NCBI GenBank assembly: GCA_020073395.1
Contig: JAIQFF010000035.1
Coordinates: 1-36,088, forward strand
Reading direction: 5' to 3'
Length of the DNA stretch: 36,088 nucleotides
Source of the DNA: Terriglobia bacterium
Lineage (GTDB): Bacteria; Acidobacteriota; Terriglobia; Terriglobales; Acidobacteriaceae
In this document: in pieces, positions 23,523-33,800 of the stretch
Layout of the letters: each line of letters starts with the position of its first letter
Position numbering within the stretch: the stretch's first letter is position 1
Program-made: the position numbers and the translations under genes
The notes under the pieces: generated by a model
What the model saw: the letters and a program-made list of their open reading frames with translations, nothing else
The model's database searches: none
Told to the model about the DNA's origin: nothing

Positions 23523-25145
23523 ATGGCTCGTCAACCGAATCGGAGAGCTGGCATGAAGACACATGAAAACGGCGAACGCCTTTCCTGGGGTGACAGCGTT
23601 TTCCTGAATCTCGAACGCGAAGGCATGCCCCTCAATGTGGGCAGTGTCAGCCTGCTGGAGGGCAAGATCCCGTTCCAGGCCTATCTCCGGTTCGTCGAGT
23701 CAAAGCTGCCGCAGATTCCTCGCTACCTCAAGCGTGTGGTGAGCGCGCCGTTGAATATCGGCCTTCCTATCTGGGACTACGATCCTGAGTTCGACCTGCG
23801 AAACCACGTGCGCGAGGTGATGCTCAAAAACGGAACTGACAGGGACCTGAAAGCAATCGCGGGGAAACTTTTCGGCAAGGTGATGGACCGGCGGCACCCC
23901 CTGTGGGACCTGACCCTGGTGCAAGGGCTGAAAGGCGATCGCACCGGTCTCATTTTCCGCATGCACCATTGCCTGGCCGATGGCATTGCCGGAGTGGGGC
24001 TCATGAACGTGCTGATGGATGCGAGTCCGGCGACTCCGCCCCTGCCCAGGAAAAAGCTGCGTGTCCCGCCGCCCCGTGACGCCGCAACGGCGCTGGTAGA
24101 GGGGCTGGCAGGGTCCTACTCCGATCTCATCAATCGAATTCTCTCGGCATGGTCAGGAGCCTTGAACATGGCGGAAGGGACAATGGCGACCGGCGGACAC
24201 CTGGCCGCGGAGGAACTCTCCCGCCTGCTGCCAGAACTCACAACGACCACCGAGCGCTTGCGGTTTAACGTCATTTACCGCGGGCCACAGAAATTCGCCT
24301 GGGCGGAAATTCCGCTGGCGGACGTGAAGGCCATACGGCATGCCTCCGGAAGCAGCGTCAATGATGTTCTGCTGGCTCTGGTGACGGCGACCATTCGACG
24401 CTACTCGGAGCACCACGGCGATCAGGTTAAGGGGCGACTGATCCGCATCATGGTTCCGGTGAATCTGCGCGGCAGCGATAATCGTGAGAATTCAGGAAAC
24501 CACATTTCGCTGGTTCCGGTCACTCTCCCCCTGGATATTCGTTCTCCGAAAAGGCTGCTGGCAGCGGTCCACAAGAAGACAGAGTTTCTCAAGCGCGCCC
24601 ATGCAGCCGAGTTCGTCAGTTTGGTTGGCGGGTTGATCGGCATCTTCCCAGGCCCGATGCAGGCGCTGGCCGGGCCGATGATAAGCCAGGTGCCGTTTAC
24701 ACCCTTCAACATGGTGTGCACGAGTGTGCCCGGGCCGCAATTCCCTCTCTATCTGCTGGGCCACAAGATGCTGCACTGGTATCCCTATGTCCCGATCGGA
24801 GGCGAGATGGCGGTCAACTGCGCCATCTTGAGCTACAACGGGATGGTTTATTTCGGCTTCAGCGGGGATGTGCATGCAGCGCCGGATCTATGGCGTTTAG
24901 AAAAATTCGTGAAACAAAGTTTCGTTGAACTGCGCGACGCTACCAGACCCCCAGCGCCACGAAAGAAAGCGGAGCGGAAGAAACCGGCACGGACGAAGAA
25001 GAGAGTGTCGAAACCGGCAGAGCCTGCGGCAACCCCGGCTCGTACACCGATTCCACTGACGGCGGTGCGCTCCTCATTCGAATCAACCGCAGCACCGGAA
25101 GCAACGGAAGCAAAGGAGAAATTTCGGCCCCAATTAATCGCTTAG
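23523..25145 (+). CDS. Wax ester synthase / diacylglycerol acyltransferase
   Basis: A 540-aa WS/DGAT-family acyltransferase that joins acyl-CoA to a fatty alcohol or diacylglycerol, making neutral storage lipid at the membrane. The catalytic HHxxxDG is H148-H149-C-L-A-D153-G154. Other family marks are LSWGDSVFL near the start, DRRHPLWDL before the active site and SVNDVLLALV in the second half. Length without the tail matches the usual 450-480 aa. From about residue 471 on, a Lys/Pro/Ala-rich tail (RKKAERKKPARTKKRVSK) is an extra, possibly for membrane or nucleic-acid contact. A GAGG site 6 nt upstream supports ATG 23523; ATG 23553 is an alternative. The neighbouring AdhE could supply alcohol and the acyl-CoA genes the acyl donor. 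Confidence 0.92.
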   Translation: MARQPNRRAGMKTHENGERLSWGDSVFLNLEREGMPLNVGSVSLLEGKIPFQAYLRFVESKLPQIPRYLKRVVSAPLNIGLPIWDYDPEFDLRNHVREVMLKNGTDRDLKAIAGKLFGKVMDRRHPLWDLTLVQGLKGDRTGLIFRMHHCLADGIAGVGLMNVLMDASPATPPLPRKKLRVPPPRDAATALVEGLAGSYSDLINRILSAWSGALNMAEGTMATGGHLAAEELSRLLPELTTTTERLRFNVIYRGPQKFAWAEIPLADVKAIRHASGSSVNDVLLALVTATIRRYSEHHGDQVKGRLIRIMVPVNLRGSDNRENSGNHISLVPVTLPLDIRSPKRLLAAVHKKTEFLKRAHAAEFVSLVGGLIGIFPGPMQALAGPMISQVPFTPFNMVCTSVPGPQFPLYLLGHKMLHWYPYVPIGGEMAVNCAILSYNGMVYFGFSGDVHAAPDLWRLEKFVKQSFVELRDATRPPAPRKKAERKKPARTKKRVSKPAEPAATPARTPIPLTAVRSSFESTAAPEATEAKEKFRPQLIA

Positions 25146-25168
25146 AGATTTGCTCAGGAGTGTAGGTC

Positions 25169-27286
25169 ATGGTCGGGATTGAGCTAGCGGCGCAAGTGAC
25201 ACCCTGGTTGGCTTCGGGCCGGACCCTGTTCCTGATCATTCATCTTCTGGGCATCACAAGTTTTGCCTATATTGTGGCCAGGCGTCTGGTGCCACTTCTG
25301 CGGGCCGAACCGGATCTTCGTTTTGACCAGCCCCTGGCGCGGCTGGGCAAGGTCCTGAAGTTCGGTCTGGCGCAGTGGAAGCATCCCCGTTACCGCACTG
25401 CCGGCATCATTCACATTTTCATTTTTGCGGGATTTATTTGCCTGGTGCTGCGCGCTTTCTATGTCCTGATTGTCGGCGTCTCCGAGAATTTTGTGATGCC
25501 GGGTCTGTCGGGAGAAGCCGGGCATATCTACAACCTCATCACGGACTACGCAGCGACCGTCGTGTTCCTCTGCATGGTGATCGCAATCGTACGCCGGCTG
25601 GTCTTCAAACCAGCGCGATATGCGGTGCCAGAAAAATTCGGCAAAGCCCACATCGCCGACGCCATCTTCCTCCTGGCACTGATTGCAATCCTTATGGTGG
25701 CCGACAGCCTGTTCGCTGCCGCGAGAGCAGCCGGCCAGGTACAGCAAGGCCAAAGTGTTGAATTGCTGGCCGCCTGGTCATTGCCTTGGATGCTTCAGAG
25801 CCTTCTGGTTTCAAGTTCCTTGTCTGCACTCAAGGATTTCTACTTCGGCGCCTATCTTCTCCATGAGGTGACCTTCTATTTCCTGCTGTGCTATCGCCCC
25901 TTTGGAATTCAGTTCCACGTGGAAACCTCCCTGTTCAATCTCTACTTCGCGAAATTGGGCCGGGGCACGCTGAAGCCGGTGAAATACGGCGTTAGCGACG
26001 AACATCTCGACCAGGTGAAGTCGTTCGGAGTGAAGACGTTCGAAGACTTCACCTGGAAGCACATGCTTGATTTCTATTCCTGTGCTGACTGCGGCCGCTG
26101 CTCGGATAACTGCCCGGCCAATGCCGTGGGAAGGCCGCTGTCACCAAGATTCATCACCATCAAGGCGAGAGACTACGCTTTCCAGCATTACCCGATGTTC
26201 GGCAAACCGGACAATCACAAAGCGCTGATTGGTGGCATTTATTCAGAAGACGAAATCTGGTCCTGCACCACCTGCGGCGCTTGCGAAGAAGAGTGCCCGC
26301 TGCTGGTGGAGTATATCGACAAGGTCGTCGATCTGCGCCGGGGCATGATCGATGACGGTAACGTGCCTCAGTCCCTGCAGAAACCGCTGAAAGCGCTGGA
26401 GAGTCGCGGCAACCCCTACGGCAAGATGGAAAAGAAAAGAGCGGATTGGGTAAACGCCAACGACTTTCGGCAAACCTGCCAGGTCAAGACCTTAGTGGGG
26501 AAGAGCAAAGCCGACACGCTGTATTTCGTTGACAGCGTCACTTCCTACGATGACCGGATCCAGTCCATCGGGCGCGCTACCGCAAAGATCCTCGACCACG
26601 TGGGCGAGGATTTCGGAATCCTGGGTACCGCAGAAAAAGATAGCGGACATGAGGTCCGCCGCTTCGGCGAAGAGACGCTGTTCATGGCTCTGCGCGACCA
26701 CAACGCGGAGGCCATCAAAGCCACTGGAGTAAAGCGGATCGTCACCGCCGACCCGCACACCTACAACGCTTTGAAGCATGACTACAAAGACATGCCGCCG
26801 GTTGAGCACATCAGTCAAGTGATCGCAAGCGAGGTGAAGTCCGGAAAGATCAAGTTTAATGCAGTGGAAAACGGCAACAACGTCTACACCTACCACGATC
26901 CCTGCTACCTGGGGCGCCACAACCAGGTTTACGACGATCCGCGAGATGTACTCGATGCCATTCCCGGTCTCAAGCGGGTCGAGATGAGCCGTTCGCGGGA
27001 CCGCTCGTTCTGCTGCGGTGGCGGCGGACTGATGTTGTTCTACGAGCCCAAGGAAGAACAACGAATGGGCGTGAAGCGAGTTCAGATGGCTGCCGCGGCC
27101 GGGGCGAATGTGATCGTCACAGCGTGTCCCTTTTGCATGGTGAATATAGAAGATGCGATCAAGGTCGCGGGCATGGAAGGCAAGATGACCGCTATAGATT
27201 TAGCAGAGCTGGCGGAGCAGCAAATAGCGCGTGGCAAGCCGGTTGTGAAAGCCGAGCAAACTGCTGAAATCGTTGCAGGGAGGTAA
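25169..27286 (+). CDS. Membrane FeS ETF:menaquinone oxidoreductase (EMO-type)
   Basis: A 705-aa integral membrane electron-transfer protein of the HdrD/GlpC-like group, matching in design the ETF:methylmenaquinone oxidoreductase (EMO) described for syntrophic and iron-reducing bacteria. The N-terminal part has about five membrane helices (near residues 19-41, 78-103, 124-145, 161-184 and 225-245) with histidines suited to haem b. Two [4Fe-4S] motifs follow: C305-x2-C308-x2-C311-x3-C315 and C366-x2-C369-x2-C372-x3-C376. The C-terminal CCG region has DPCYLGRHN, FCCGGGG and ACPFC, ligands for a non-cubane cluster. It should pass electrons from EtfAB to menaquinone. It is followed by etfB after 2 bp, which strongly supports the role. 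Confidence 0.9.
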   Translation: MVGIELAAQVTPWLASGRTLFLIIHLLGITSFAYIVARRLVPLLRAEPDLRFDQPLARLGKVLKFGLAQWKHPRYRTAGIIHIFIFAGFICLVLRAFYVLIVGVSENFVMPGLSGEAGHIYNLITDYAATVVFLCMVIAIVRRLVFKPARYAVPEKFGKAHIADAIFLLALIAILMVADSLFAAARAAGQVQQGQSVELLAAWSLPWMLQSLLVSSSLSALKDFYFGAYLLHEVTFYFLLCYRPFGIQFHVETSLFNLYFAKLGRGTLKPVKYGVSDEHLDQVKSFGVKTFEDFTWKHMLDFYSCADCGRCSDNCPANAVGRPLSPRFITIKARDYAFQHYPMFGKPDNHKALIGGIYSEDEIWSCTTCGACEEECPLLVEYIDKVVDLRRGMIDDGNVPQSLQKPLKALESRGNPYGKMEKKRADWVNANDFRQTCQVKTLVGKSKADTLYFVDSVTSYDDRIQSIGRATAKILDHVGEDFGILGTAEKDSGHEVRRFGEETLFMALRDHNAEAIKATGVKRIVTADPHTYNALKHDYKDMPPVEHISQVIASEVKSGKIKFNAVENGNNVYTYHDPCYLGRHNQVYDDPRDVLDAIPGLKRVEMSRSRDRSFCCGGGGLMLFYEPKEEQRMGVKRVQMAAAAGANVIVTACPFCMVNIEDAIKVAGMEGKMTAIDLAELAEQQIARGKPVVKAEQTAEIVAGR

Positions 27287-27288
27287 AC

Positions 27289-28080
27289 GTGGAAATTCTA
27301 GTTTGCGCAAGACGAGTACCTGACACTTCAGAAAACGAGATCACGCTTAACAGCGCGGGAAACGATATCGAGCGCGATGAGTTGGTCTATTCCGTGAACG
27401 AACCGGACAACTATGCGGTCGAAGAAGCCCTGCAGATTGCTGCCAGAATTGGTGGAAACGTCACCGTGGTCACGGTTGGCGGCGAAGACGACGAAGAAAT
27501 CCTCCGCCGGGAGATGGCCATGGGCGCGAACCATGGCGTGCTGATTACCGACGAGGCATTCAGCGGATCGGATGGCCTGGGCATCGCCACCATCCTGAAA
27601 GCATTCGTCGAGAAGGGCAACTACGACCTGATCCTGACCGGCGTCCAGGCCGAGGATGGCGGTGCGCAGGTCGGCGGGATGCTGGCGGCGATGCTCGACT
27701 ACCCGTTCGCATCGCTGGTGAATTCGATCGAAGTCCTGGAAGGCCGGAAGCTCAAGATCAGCCGGGAAATCGCAGGTGGCGACAAGGAGATGAACGAAAT
27801 TGATCTCCCCTGTGTGCTCTCTATTCAGACTGGCATCAACGAGCCGCGTTATGTCGGCATGCGAGGCATCCGGGCGGTGGCATCTGTGCCCATCCCGACT
27901 TACGGCGCATCTGAGCTGGCTGTTGACCCGAGGAGTGTAGGAGGAGCCGCGGCAAGAGTGAAGCGGGTGGATTACTTCCTGCCCGCGCTGGGCAAGGGAG
28001 CCGAGATGCTTGAAGGCAGCCGGGAAGAAGTCATCGACCGATTGGTTGGCTTGGTTGCAGCCAAAGGAGGGTTGAAGTAA
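27289..28080 (+). CDS. etfB: Electron transfer flavoprotein beta subunit
   Basis: A 263-aa beta subunit of the ETF heterodimer, which carries AMP and helps bind the dehydrogenase partner. Family blocks visible are the N-terminal ILVCARRVPDT, YSVNEPDNYAVEEALQIA, the nucleotide-binding DGGAQVGGMLAAMLDYPF and the recognition-loop region IAGGDKEMNEIDLPCVLSIQTGINEPRY (in part). It starts with GTG, with GGGAGG 5 nt upstream, 2 bp after the EMO-type gene. Its stop overlaps the etfA start by one base (TAATG), implying translational coupling. Electrons would come from the acyl-CoA dehydrogenase downstream. Confidence 0.95.
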   Translation: MEILVCARRVPDTSENEITLNSAGNDIERDELVYSVNEPDNYAVEEALQIAARIGGNVTVVTVGGEDDEEILRREMAMGANHGVLITDEAFSGSDGLGIATILKAFVEKGNYDLILTGVQAEDGGAQVGGMLAAMLDYPFASLVNSIEVLEGRKLKISREIAGGDKEMNEIDLPCVLSIQTGINEPRYVGMRGIRAVASVPIPTYGASELAVDPRSVGGAAARVKRVDYFLPALGKGAEMLEGSREEVIDRLVGLVAAKGGLK

Positions 28081-29066
28081 TGCCTCGAATATTTGCTTAC
28101 ATCGCACACAAAGGTGGCGTAGCCGATGACTCCGCAGCCGAGTTGGCGGCTGTGGCCAAAAAGATCGATGCTGCCGCGACGCTGACTGCCGTGGTCATGG
28201 GTTGGGGCGCGGAACTCGATTCCGTTTGCAATGCCGTCCGCGGTTCCTACGCCGAGGTTTGGAAGATTGCGAATGAGTCGCTGGTATATCCGAATGCGGA
28301 ACTGGTGCGGAAAGCGCTAGTCAAAGTCCTGCCGGCAGGCGGTGTTGTGTTAGTGACCCACGAGCATTTCGGGATCGATCTGGCACCCGGCCTCTCCATC
28401 AAGCTGAAGGCAGCTTTCGTATCGGACGTGCTGGAGATCGAAGGGGTGGAAGACGCCCAGCTCAAAGTCGTCCGCCAGGAGTTTGGCGGGCAGGTGAGCG
28501 CTCATGTCCGTTGTGATATTTCATCGGGCGCGGTGGTCACCATACGTCCGGGTGCATTCAAGCCGCTGGAAAGTACTCCTGTCAGTGGATCGGTAAACGA
28601 CAAATCAGCCGATGTCGGTGTTCTGACAGCGTCGCGGCGCTATTTACAGACGATGGTTGCCGAGTCAGGTGATGTTGATATCACTAAGCACAATGTTCTG
28701 GTTTCGATCGGCCGCGGCATCCAGGAAAAAGACAACGTCGCAATCGCGCAGGAACTTGCCGACGCCATGGGCGGAGCGCTGAGCTGCTCGCGACCCGTGG
28801 TCGACGCCAAGTGGCTGGATAAGTCCCGCCAGGTCGGCTCGTCGGGAAAGACCGTCAAGCCCAAGGTCTATCTGGCATGCGGCATCAGTGGTGCCTTCCA
28901 GCACCTGGTCGGTATTAAAGGCAATCCCTTCATCGTCGCGATTAACAAGAACCCCAAAGCCCCGATCTTTCAAGTGGCAGATGTCGGGATTGTTGACGAT
29001 CTCCTGGAGTTCTTGCCCGAGCTGACGAATAAGATCCGCGAAATGCATGGCGTTTCGGCAAAGTGA
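28080..29066 (+). CDS. etfA: Electron transfer flavoprotein alpha subunit
   Basis: A 328-aa alpha subunit that holds the redox FAD of the ETF dimer. The C-terminal FAD domain (about 195-320) is complete: [14 protein letters not shown], the [19 protein letters not shown] segment, [26 protein letters not shown] and DLLEFLPEL. The N-terminal domain is normal in length. No extra ferredoxin domain is fused and the pair is encoded with an EMO-type protein, so linear electron transfer to menaquinone is likelier than flavin bifurcation, but this is inference. It starts within the etfB stop codon. Confidence 0.95.
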   Translation: MPRIFAYIAHKGGVADDSAAELAAVAKKIDAAATLTAVVMGWGAELDSVCNAVRGSYAEVWKIANESLVYPNAELVRKALVKVLPAGGVVLVTHEHFGIDLAPGLSIKLKAAFVSDVLEIEGVEDAQLKVVRQEFGGQVSAHVRCDISSGAVVTIRPGAFKPLESTPVSGSVNDKSADVGVLTASRRYLQTMVAESGDVDITKHNVLVSIGRGIQEKDNVAIAQELADAMGGALSCSRPVVDAKWLDKSRQVGSSGKTVKPKVYLACGISGAFQHLVGIKGNPFIVAINKNPKAPIFQVADVGIVDDLLEFLPELTNKIREMHGVSAK

Positions 29067-29074
29067 GGCTGGCG

Positions 29075-30754
29075 ATGATTACCAACAAGACCCTGAAGCT
29101 AAGTTTGAAGTCGCTCCGCGAGTTCGCCAAGAAACGTCTGCCCGACGAAACCCTGATCGAGCTGGACGCGCGTGACGAATGTCCGCTGGAGATCGTTCGC
29201 CACATGTGCAGTCCGGACAAGCTGGGCATCCAACTTCTGTTTGTTCCCGAAGAGTTCGGGGGCATGGGTGGCGGCGCGTTCGACGTGTACTGCGTCTGTG
29301 AAGAAATGGCACGCATCGATTTGGGCGTCGCGACCGCGGTTTTGGCCACTTTTTTGGGCAGCGATCCCATCACGGTGGGAGCCACTCCGGAGCAAAAGAA
29401 GCTCTGGCTGGGGCGCATCGCGGAAGAGGGTCTGCTGTTTGCCTACGGAGCTACCGAGCCGGAAGCGGGCAGCGATCTGGGTGCTCTCCGCACCACCGCG
29501 GACCGCGTCAGTGAAAACGGCCGCGTCGTCGGCTACAAGATCACCGGCAACAAGCAATGGATCAGCAATGGCGGAATTGCCGATGCCTGCACGATTCTGG
29601 CCAATACGCCCACAGGTCCCAGCTGGTTCATCGTGGAAAAAGACGCGAAGGGTTTTAGCCACGACAAGCCGGAGGACAAGCACGGCATCCGGCTTAGCAA
29701 CACAGCGGCCCTCGCACTCGATAACGTCTATGTTGATGCCGACCGGCTGGTGGGTGGCGTAGAAGGCCAGGGACTGAACCAGGCGCAGGCAGTATTCGGT
29801 TACACCCGCCTGATGGTTGCGGCATTTGGCCTGGGCGCGGGATGGGCTGCGCTCGACCGGGCAATTCCTTATTCCACCAAGCGCATTCAGGCGGGAGCAC
29901 CGCTCTCAGAAAAGCAAGGATACACGCATAAACTCATCGTGCCGCACGTGGCCCGGCTGGAAGCGGCCCGCTCCTACATCGAAGAGACCGCGGAGCGCAT
30001 CGACGCCGGAGTGGAAGGAAGTCTGAACACTGAAGGCGCCATCGCGAAATACATGGCAACTGAAGCTGGAAATGCAGCCGCCGAGGCCAGCATCCAGGCG
30101 CTGGGCGGATACGGCTACACCCACGAATACATGGTGGAGAAGATCAAGCGCGACGTTCGCATCACCACTATTTACGAAGGCACCTCCGAAATCATGGAGA
30201 TGACCATCAGCCGCGACCGCTGGCAGCTTCACCTGAAAACGCGCGGGCAGCATTATCACGAGCAAGCGAAAAAATTCGAAGCACTGCACGCCAGCCAGCC
30301 GAACCTGGGAGCTGGCAGCGCGGCTTTGGCTTTCCACGCCTTGGCTGAAGTGATGGAGCGATCTCGAGTGGCGCGTCTGACTCGCTACCAGCACATTCTC
30401 CTCCGCCTGGGCGAGTTGATCGCGTATGCGGAGTGCGCCGGCAGCCTGGCCCGCCGCGCTTCTTTGCTGGCGGAAAACAAGCTGAACGAAAAGGCCAACC
30501 GGCGGTTCGACGCGACGGGGCTGGCGGCGGTGAGCCGAATCTTCGCGCGCGATGCCGCGCTCAAGGTAGCCGAAGAGGGTTTGCGCTGGGTCATCGGAGC
30601 CGGGGGAGTGAGTGACGCCGACCTGGCCACTGTTGAAACAACGTTGGGAATACCTGCTATTCATCGCGCCCAGGCGGGACTGATTTCGGACATGGATTAC
30701 GTAGCAGACGTGCTGTACAGCCGCGCAGCGAAACGCAAGGACTTGGCTGCGTAG
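29075..30754 (+). CDS. Long-form acyl-CoA dehydrogenase
   Basis: A 559-aa FAD flavoprotein that introduces a trans-2 double bond into acyl-CoA and passes electrons to ETF. The core (about 1-380) has [25 protein letters not shown] and, at the end, [18 protein letters not shown] with the catalytic base E368 in IYEGTSEIM. The last 175 residues form an extra helical domain like that of very-long-chain or ACAD9-type enzymes, ending [16 protein letters not shown] in [15 protein letters not shown], which suggests long acyl chains. It directly follows etfA. The start at 29075 is preferred because TGAGG lies 6 nt upstream; the in-frame GTG at 29063 overlaps the etfA stop and is the alternative. Confidence 0.92.
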   Translation: MITNKTLKLSLKSLREFAKKRLPDETLIELDARDECPLEIVRHMCSPDKLGIQLLFVPEEFGGMGGGAFDVYCVCEEMARIDLGVATAVLATFLGSDPITVGATPEQKKLWLGRIAEEGLLFAYGATEPEAGSDLGALRTTADRVSENGRVVGYKITGNKQWISNGGIADACTILANTPTGPSWFIVEKDAKGFSHDKPEDKHGIRLSNTAALALDNVYVDADRLVGGVEGQGLNQAQAVFGYTRLMVAAFGLGAGWAALDRAIPYSTKRIQAGAPLSEKQGYTHKLIVPHVARLEAARSYIEETAERIDAGVEGSLNTEGAIAKYMATEAGNAAAEASIQALGGYGYTHEYMVEKIKRDVRITTIYEGTSEIMEMTISRDRWQLHLKTRGQHYHEQAKKFEALHASQPNLGAGSAALAFHALAEVMERSRVARLTRYQHILLRLGELIAYAECAGSLARRASLLAENKLNEKANRRFDATGLAAVSRIFARDAALKVAEEGLRWVIGAGGVSDADLATVETTLGIPAIHRAQAGLISDMDYVADVLYSRAAKRKDLAA

Positions 30755-30780
30755 CGTAGGAAGAAGGATGGACCGCATAC

Positions 30781-30800
30781 GGACTGTGCTTTCGCAGTCC
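30781..30800 (+). other. Hairpin between acyl-CoA dehydrogenase and megasynthase genes
   Basis: GGACTGTG-CTTT-CGCAGTCC folds into an 8-bp stem (one G-U pair) with a 4-nt loop in the 78-bp spacer. ACCGTTCTCTCC follows, which is pyrimidine-rich but not a T-run. It could attenuate or stabilise the transcript at this join rather than end it. Confidence 0.4.
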
Positions 30801-30810
30801 ACCGTTCTCT

Positions 30811-30822
30811 CCTTAATTAAGG
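30811..30822. promoter_or_regulatory. Palindrome overlapping the megasynthase ribosome site
   Basis: CCTTAATTAAGG is a perfect 12-bp palindrome 10 bp before the start codon. The ribosome-binding element AAGGGAG (30819-30825) begins inside it. It might be an operator or allow local folding that controls translation of the very large gene that follows. Confidence 0.4.
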
Positions 30823-30832
30823 GAGCGCAGTC

Positions 30833-33800
30833 ATGGAAAACACTTCATACCGAGCTATAGCAATCGTAGGGGCGGGAGCCATTCTGCCCGATGCGCCAAG
30901 CGTCCCAGCTTTCTGGGAAAACGTCAAGAACGGCCGTTACAGCATCACCGAAGTCAATCCCGACCGTTGGGACCCGGCGCTGTATTTCGATGCCGACCAC
31001 AGCGCGCCAGACAAGACTTATTCCAAAATCGGCGGCTGGGTGCGCGACTATCCTTGGGACCCCATGAAGTGGCACCTGCCTATCCCTCCGCGGGTGGCCG
31101 ATGCCATGGATGGGTCGCAAAAATGGGCGATCGCCTGCACCCGCGAAGCCCTGGAAGACTACGGTTACCCCAAGCGTCCGCTGGACCTGGATCGTACCGC
31201 CGTGATCCTGGGCAATGCCTTGGGCGGGGAAAAGCACTATCTCACCGCGTTGCGCGTGTTTTTTCCCGAATACGCGCACGAATTGGCCGAAAGCGCCAGT
31301 TTCGCCACATTGCCGGAAGCGCTGCGCCGCGACATCACCCGCGAATTGCGCGAGGGAATCGGCAAACATCTGCCCCCGATTACCGAAGACAGCATGCCTG
31401 GCGAACTGGCCAATTGCATTGCCGGTCGGGTTGCGAATATCTACAACTTTCACGGTCCTAACTACGTTTGCGATGCCGCGTGCGCCTCGGCGATGGCGGC
31501 GATTAGCGCCGCAGCCGAGGGATTGATCCACAACGACTATGACCTCGCGGTCAGCGGCGGTATCGATCGCAACATGGGCGCAACAAGTTTTGTGAAGTTC
31601 AGCAAAATCGGGGCCCTATCCGCGACCGGAACTCGTCCCTATGCCGAGGGAGCAGATGGGTTCGTCATGGGCGAAGGCGCAGCCATCTTCTTGCTCAAGC
31701 GCCTGGCGGATGCAGAACGTGACGGCGACAAGATTTATGCCGTGCTGCGTGGCATGGGTGGATCCAGCGACGGTAGAGGAAAGGGTATCACTGCACCCAA
31801 CCCGATCGGTCAGAAATTCGCCATCGAGCGCGCCTGGCAGAATGCTGGATTGCCACTCGCTACGGCCACTTATATTGAAGGTCACGGTACTTCTACACGA
31901 GTCGGTGACGTGGTGGAGGTCCAGAGTATGGCTGAGGCGCTCGGCAGTTTTAACCTGCCCTCTCACTCGGTGGCCCTGGGCTCCGTCAAGTCGAACTTCG
32001 GCCATCTCAAAGGAGCGGCTGGAGCCGCCGGATTCTTGAAAACTGCCCTGGCGCTTCGGGACAAGGTGCTGCCGCCTAGCCTGCATTGCGGACATCCCAG
32101 CCCGGATATCGATTTCGCCCACTCTCCGCTCTACGTCAATACCGAATTGAAGCCGTGGACGGTTCCGCAGGACGGCGTGCGACGCGCCGGCTTGAGCGCT
32201 TTTGGTTTTGGCGGCACCAATTTTCACGCCGTCCTCGAAGAATACATCCCTCACCGGTTGAACGGAAACGGCAAGCGCTCGGTAACCGTAAACGAGATAC
32301 CGACGGCTGCGAAAGAGCCAACTATGAACGTACATGAAGCTGCCCGCAATTCTAGTTCTGCTTATAAGGCTCCGTTGCTCGGCGCGCTGGTCATCGGCGC
32401 AGCTTCAGAAGTCGCGCTGGTTGAGCGACTGCGCGCGGTAGAGAAAGACGCCAGGGCGGGCCGCGCACCAGCGCCCGCTGCTCCTGCGGAATCAGACCTG
32501 CGCGCGCCCGAACGGCTGGCCATCGACTATGGCAACGCCACCGAACTGGCGGAGAAAGCCGGCAACGCGTTCAAAGCGATGAAGGCCAATCAGCCGGCGA
32601 TGTGGAGGGCCCTGCGCGCGCAAGGCATCTTCCGCGGCCATGGTCCGGCTCCCAAGGTTGCATTCCTTTACCCGGGCCAAGGTTCTCAGTATGTGAACAT
32701 GCTCAAGCCGCTGCGCGCGGCCGAGCCCATTGTGGCCGAGACTTTTGCCGAAGCGGATCGCGTGATGACGCCGCTGCTGGGCAAGCCCCTTAGTGACTAC
32801 ATCTTCGTGGACAAGACTGATGCGGACGCGGTAGCCCGGGCGGAAGACGATCTACGTCAGACTGCGATCACGCAGCCCGCCGTGTTGGCCACCGATCTCG
32901 CCCTGACCCGGCTTCTCTCCTCTTATGGCATCACGCCCGACTTCACCATGGGGCACAGCCTGGGCGAATACGGAGCATTGCTTGCCGCCGACGCGCTGCC
33001 CTTTGCTGACGCGCTCGAAGCGGTCAGTGCCCGCGGTCGCGAGATGACCCGCTTTGCGCCGGAAGACAAGGGCCGCATGGCCGCTGTGTTCGCTCCGCTG
33101 GAGGAAATCGAGCGAATCCTGAAGACCGTGACCGGGAATGTGGTGATCGCCAACGTCAACAGCAATCATCAGGCGGTCATCGGCGGCGCCAGCAAACCCG
33201 TCGAGCAAGCCATGGAAGCGTTTCAGAAAGCTGGCTACGACGTGACTCCGTTATCGGTCAGCCACGCCTTCCACACCTCGATTGTGGCGTCGGCCAGCGA
33301 GCCGCTGCGGCGGGTACTGGCGCGCCTGCATCTGGCATCGCCGCGCCTGCCCATTGTTGCCAACACCAGCGGCGAGTTTTATCCCATGGGACCGGAAGTC
33401 GTGCCGCAGATGTTGGACATTCTGGCACAGCAGGTGGCTGCTCCGGTGCAGTTCGTTAAGGGGCTGCGCACGCTCTACCAGGCGGGTGCGCGAGTCTTTG
33501 TTGAAGTTGGACCGAAGAAGGCGCTGCAAGGGTTTGCCGAAGATGTGCTTGGCGAGAGCGGCGACGTGGTCGCGCTTTTCAGCAATCATCCGAAAATTGG
33601 CGATGTCCCTGCCTTCAACCAGGCGTTGTGCGGTCTCTATGCGGCGGGACTGGGCCGCGGGACTGCGGACGTAGCGCGTGAGCCAGCGACCGTGCCGGCG
33701 GTTTCTGCGCCTCCGGAAACCGCTAAACCAATCGCGGCGATGGCACCGGCAGCAGGTGCTACTGTGCCAGCGGCGCCGACCAACGGCGATCACTATGTCG

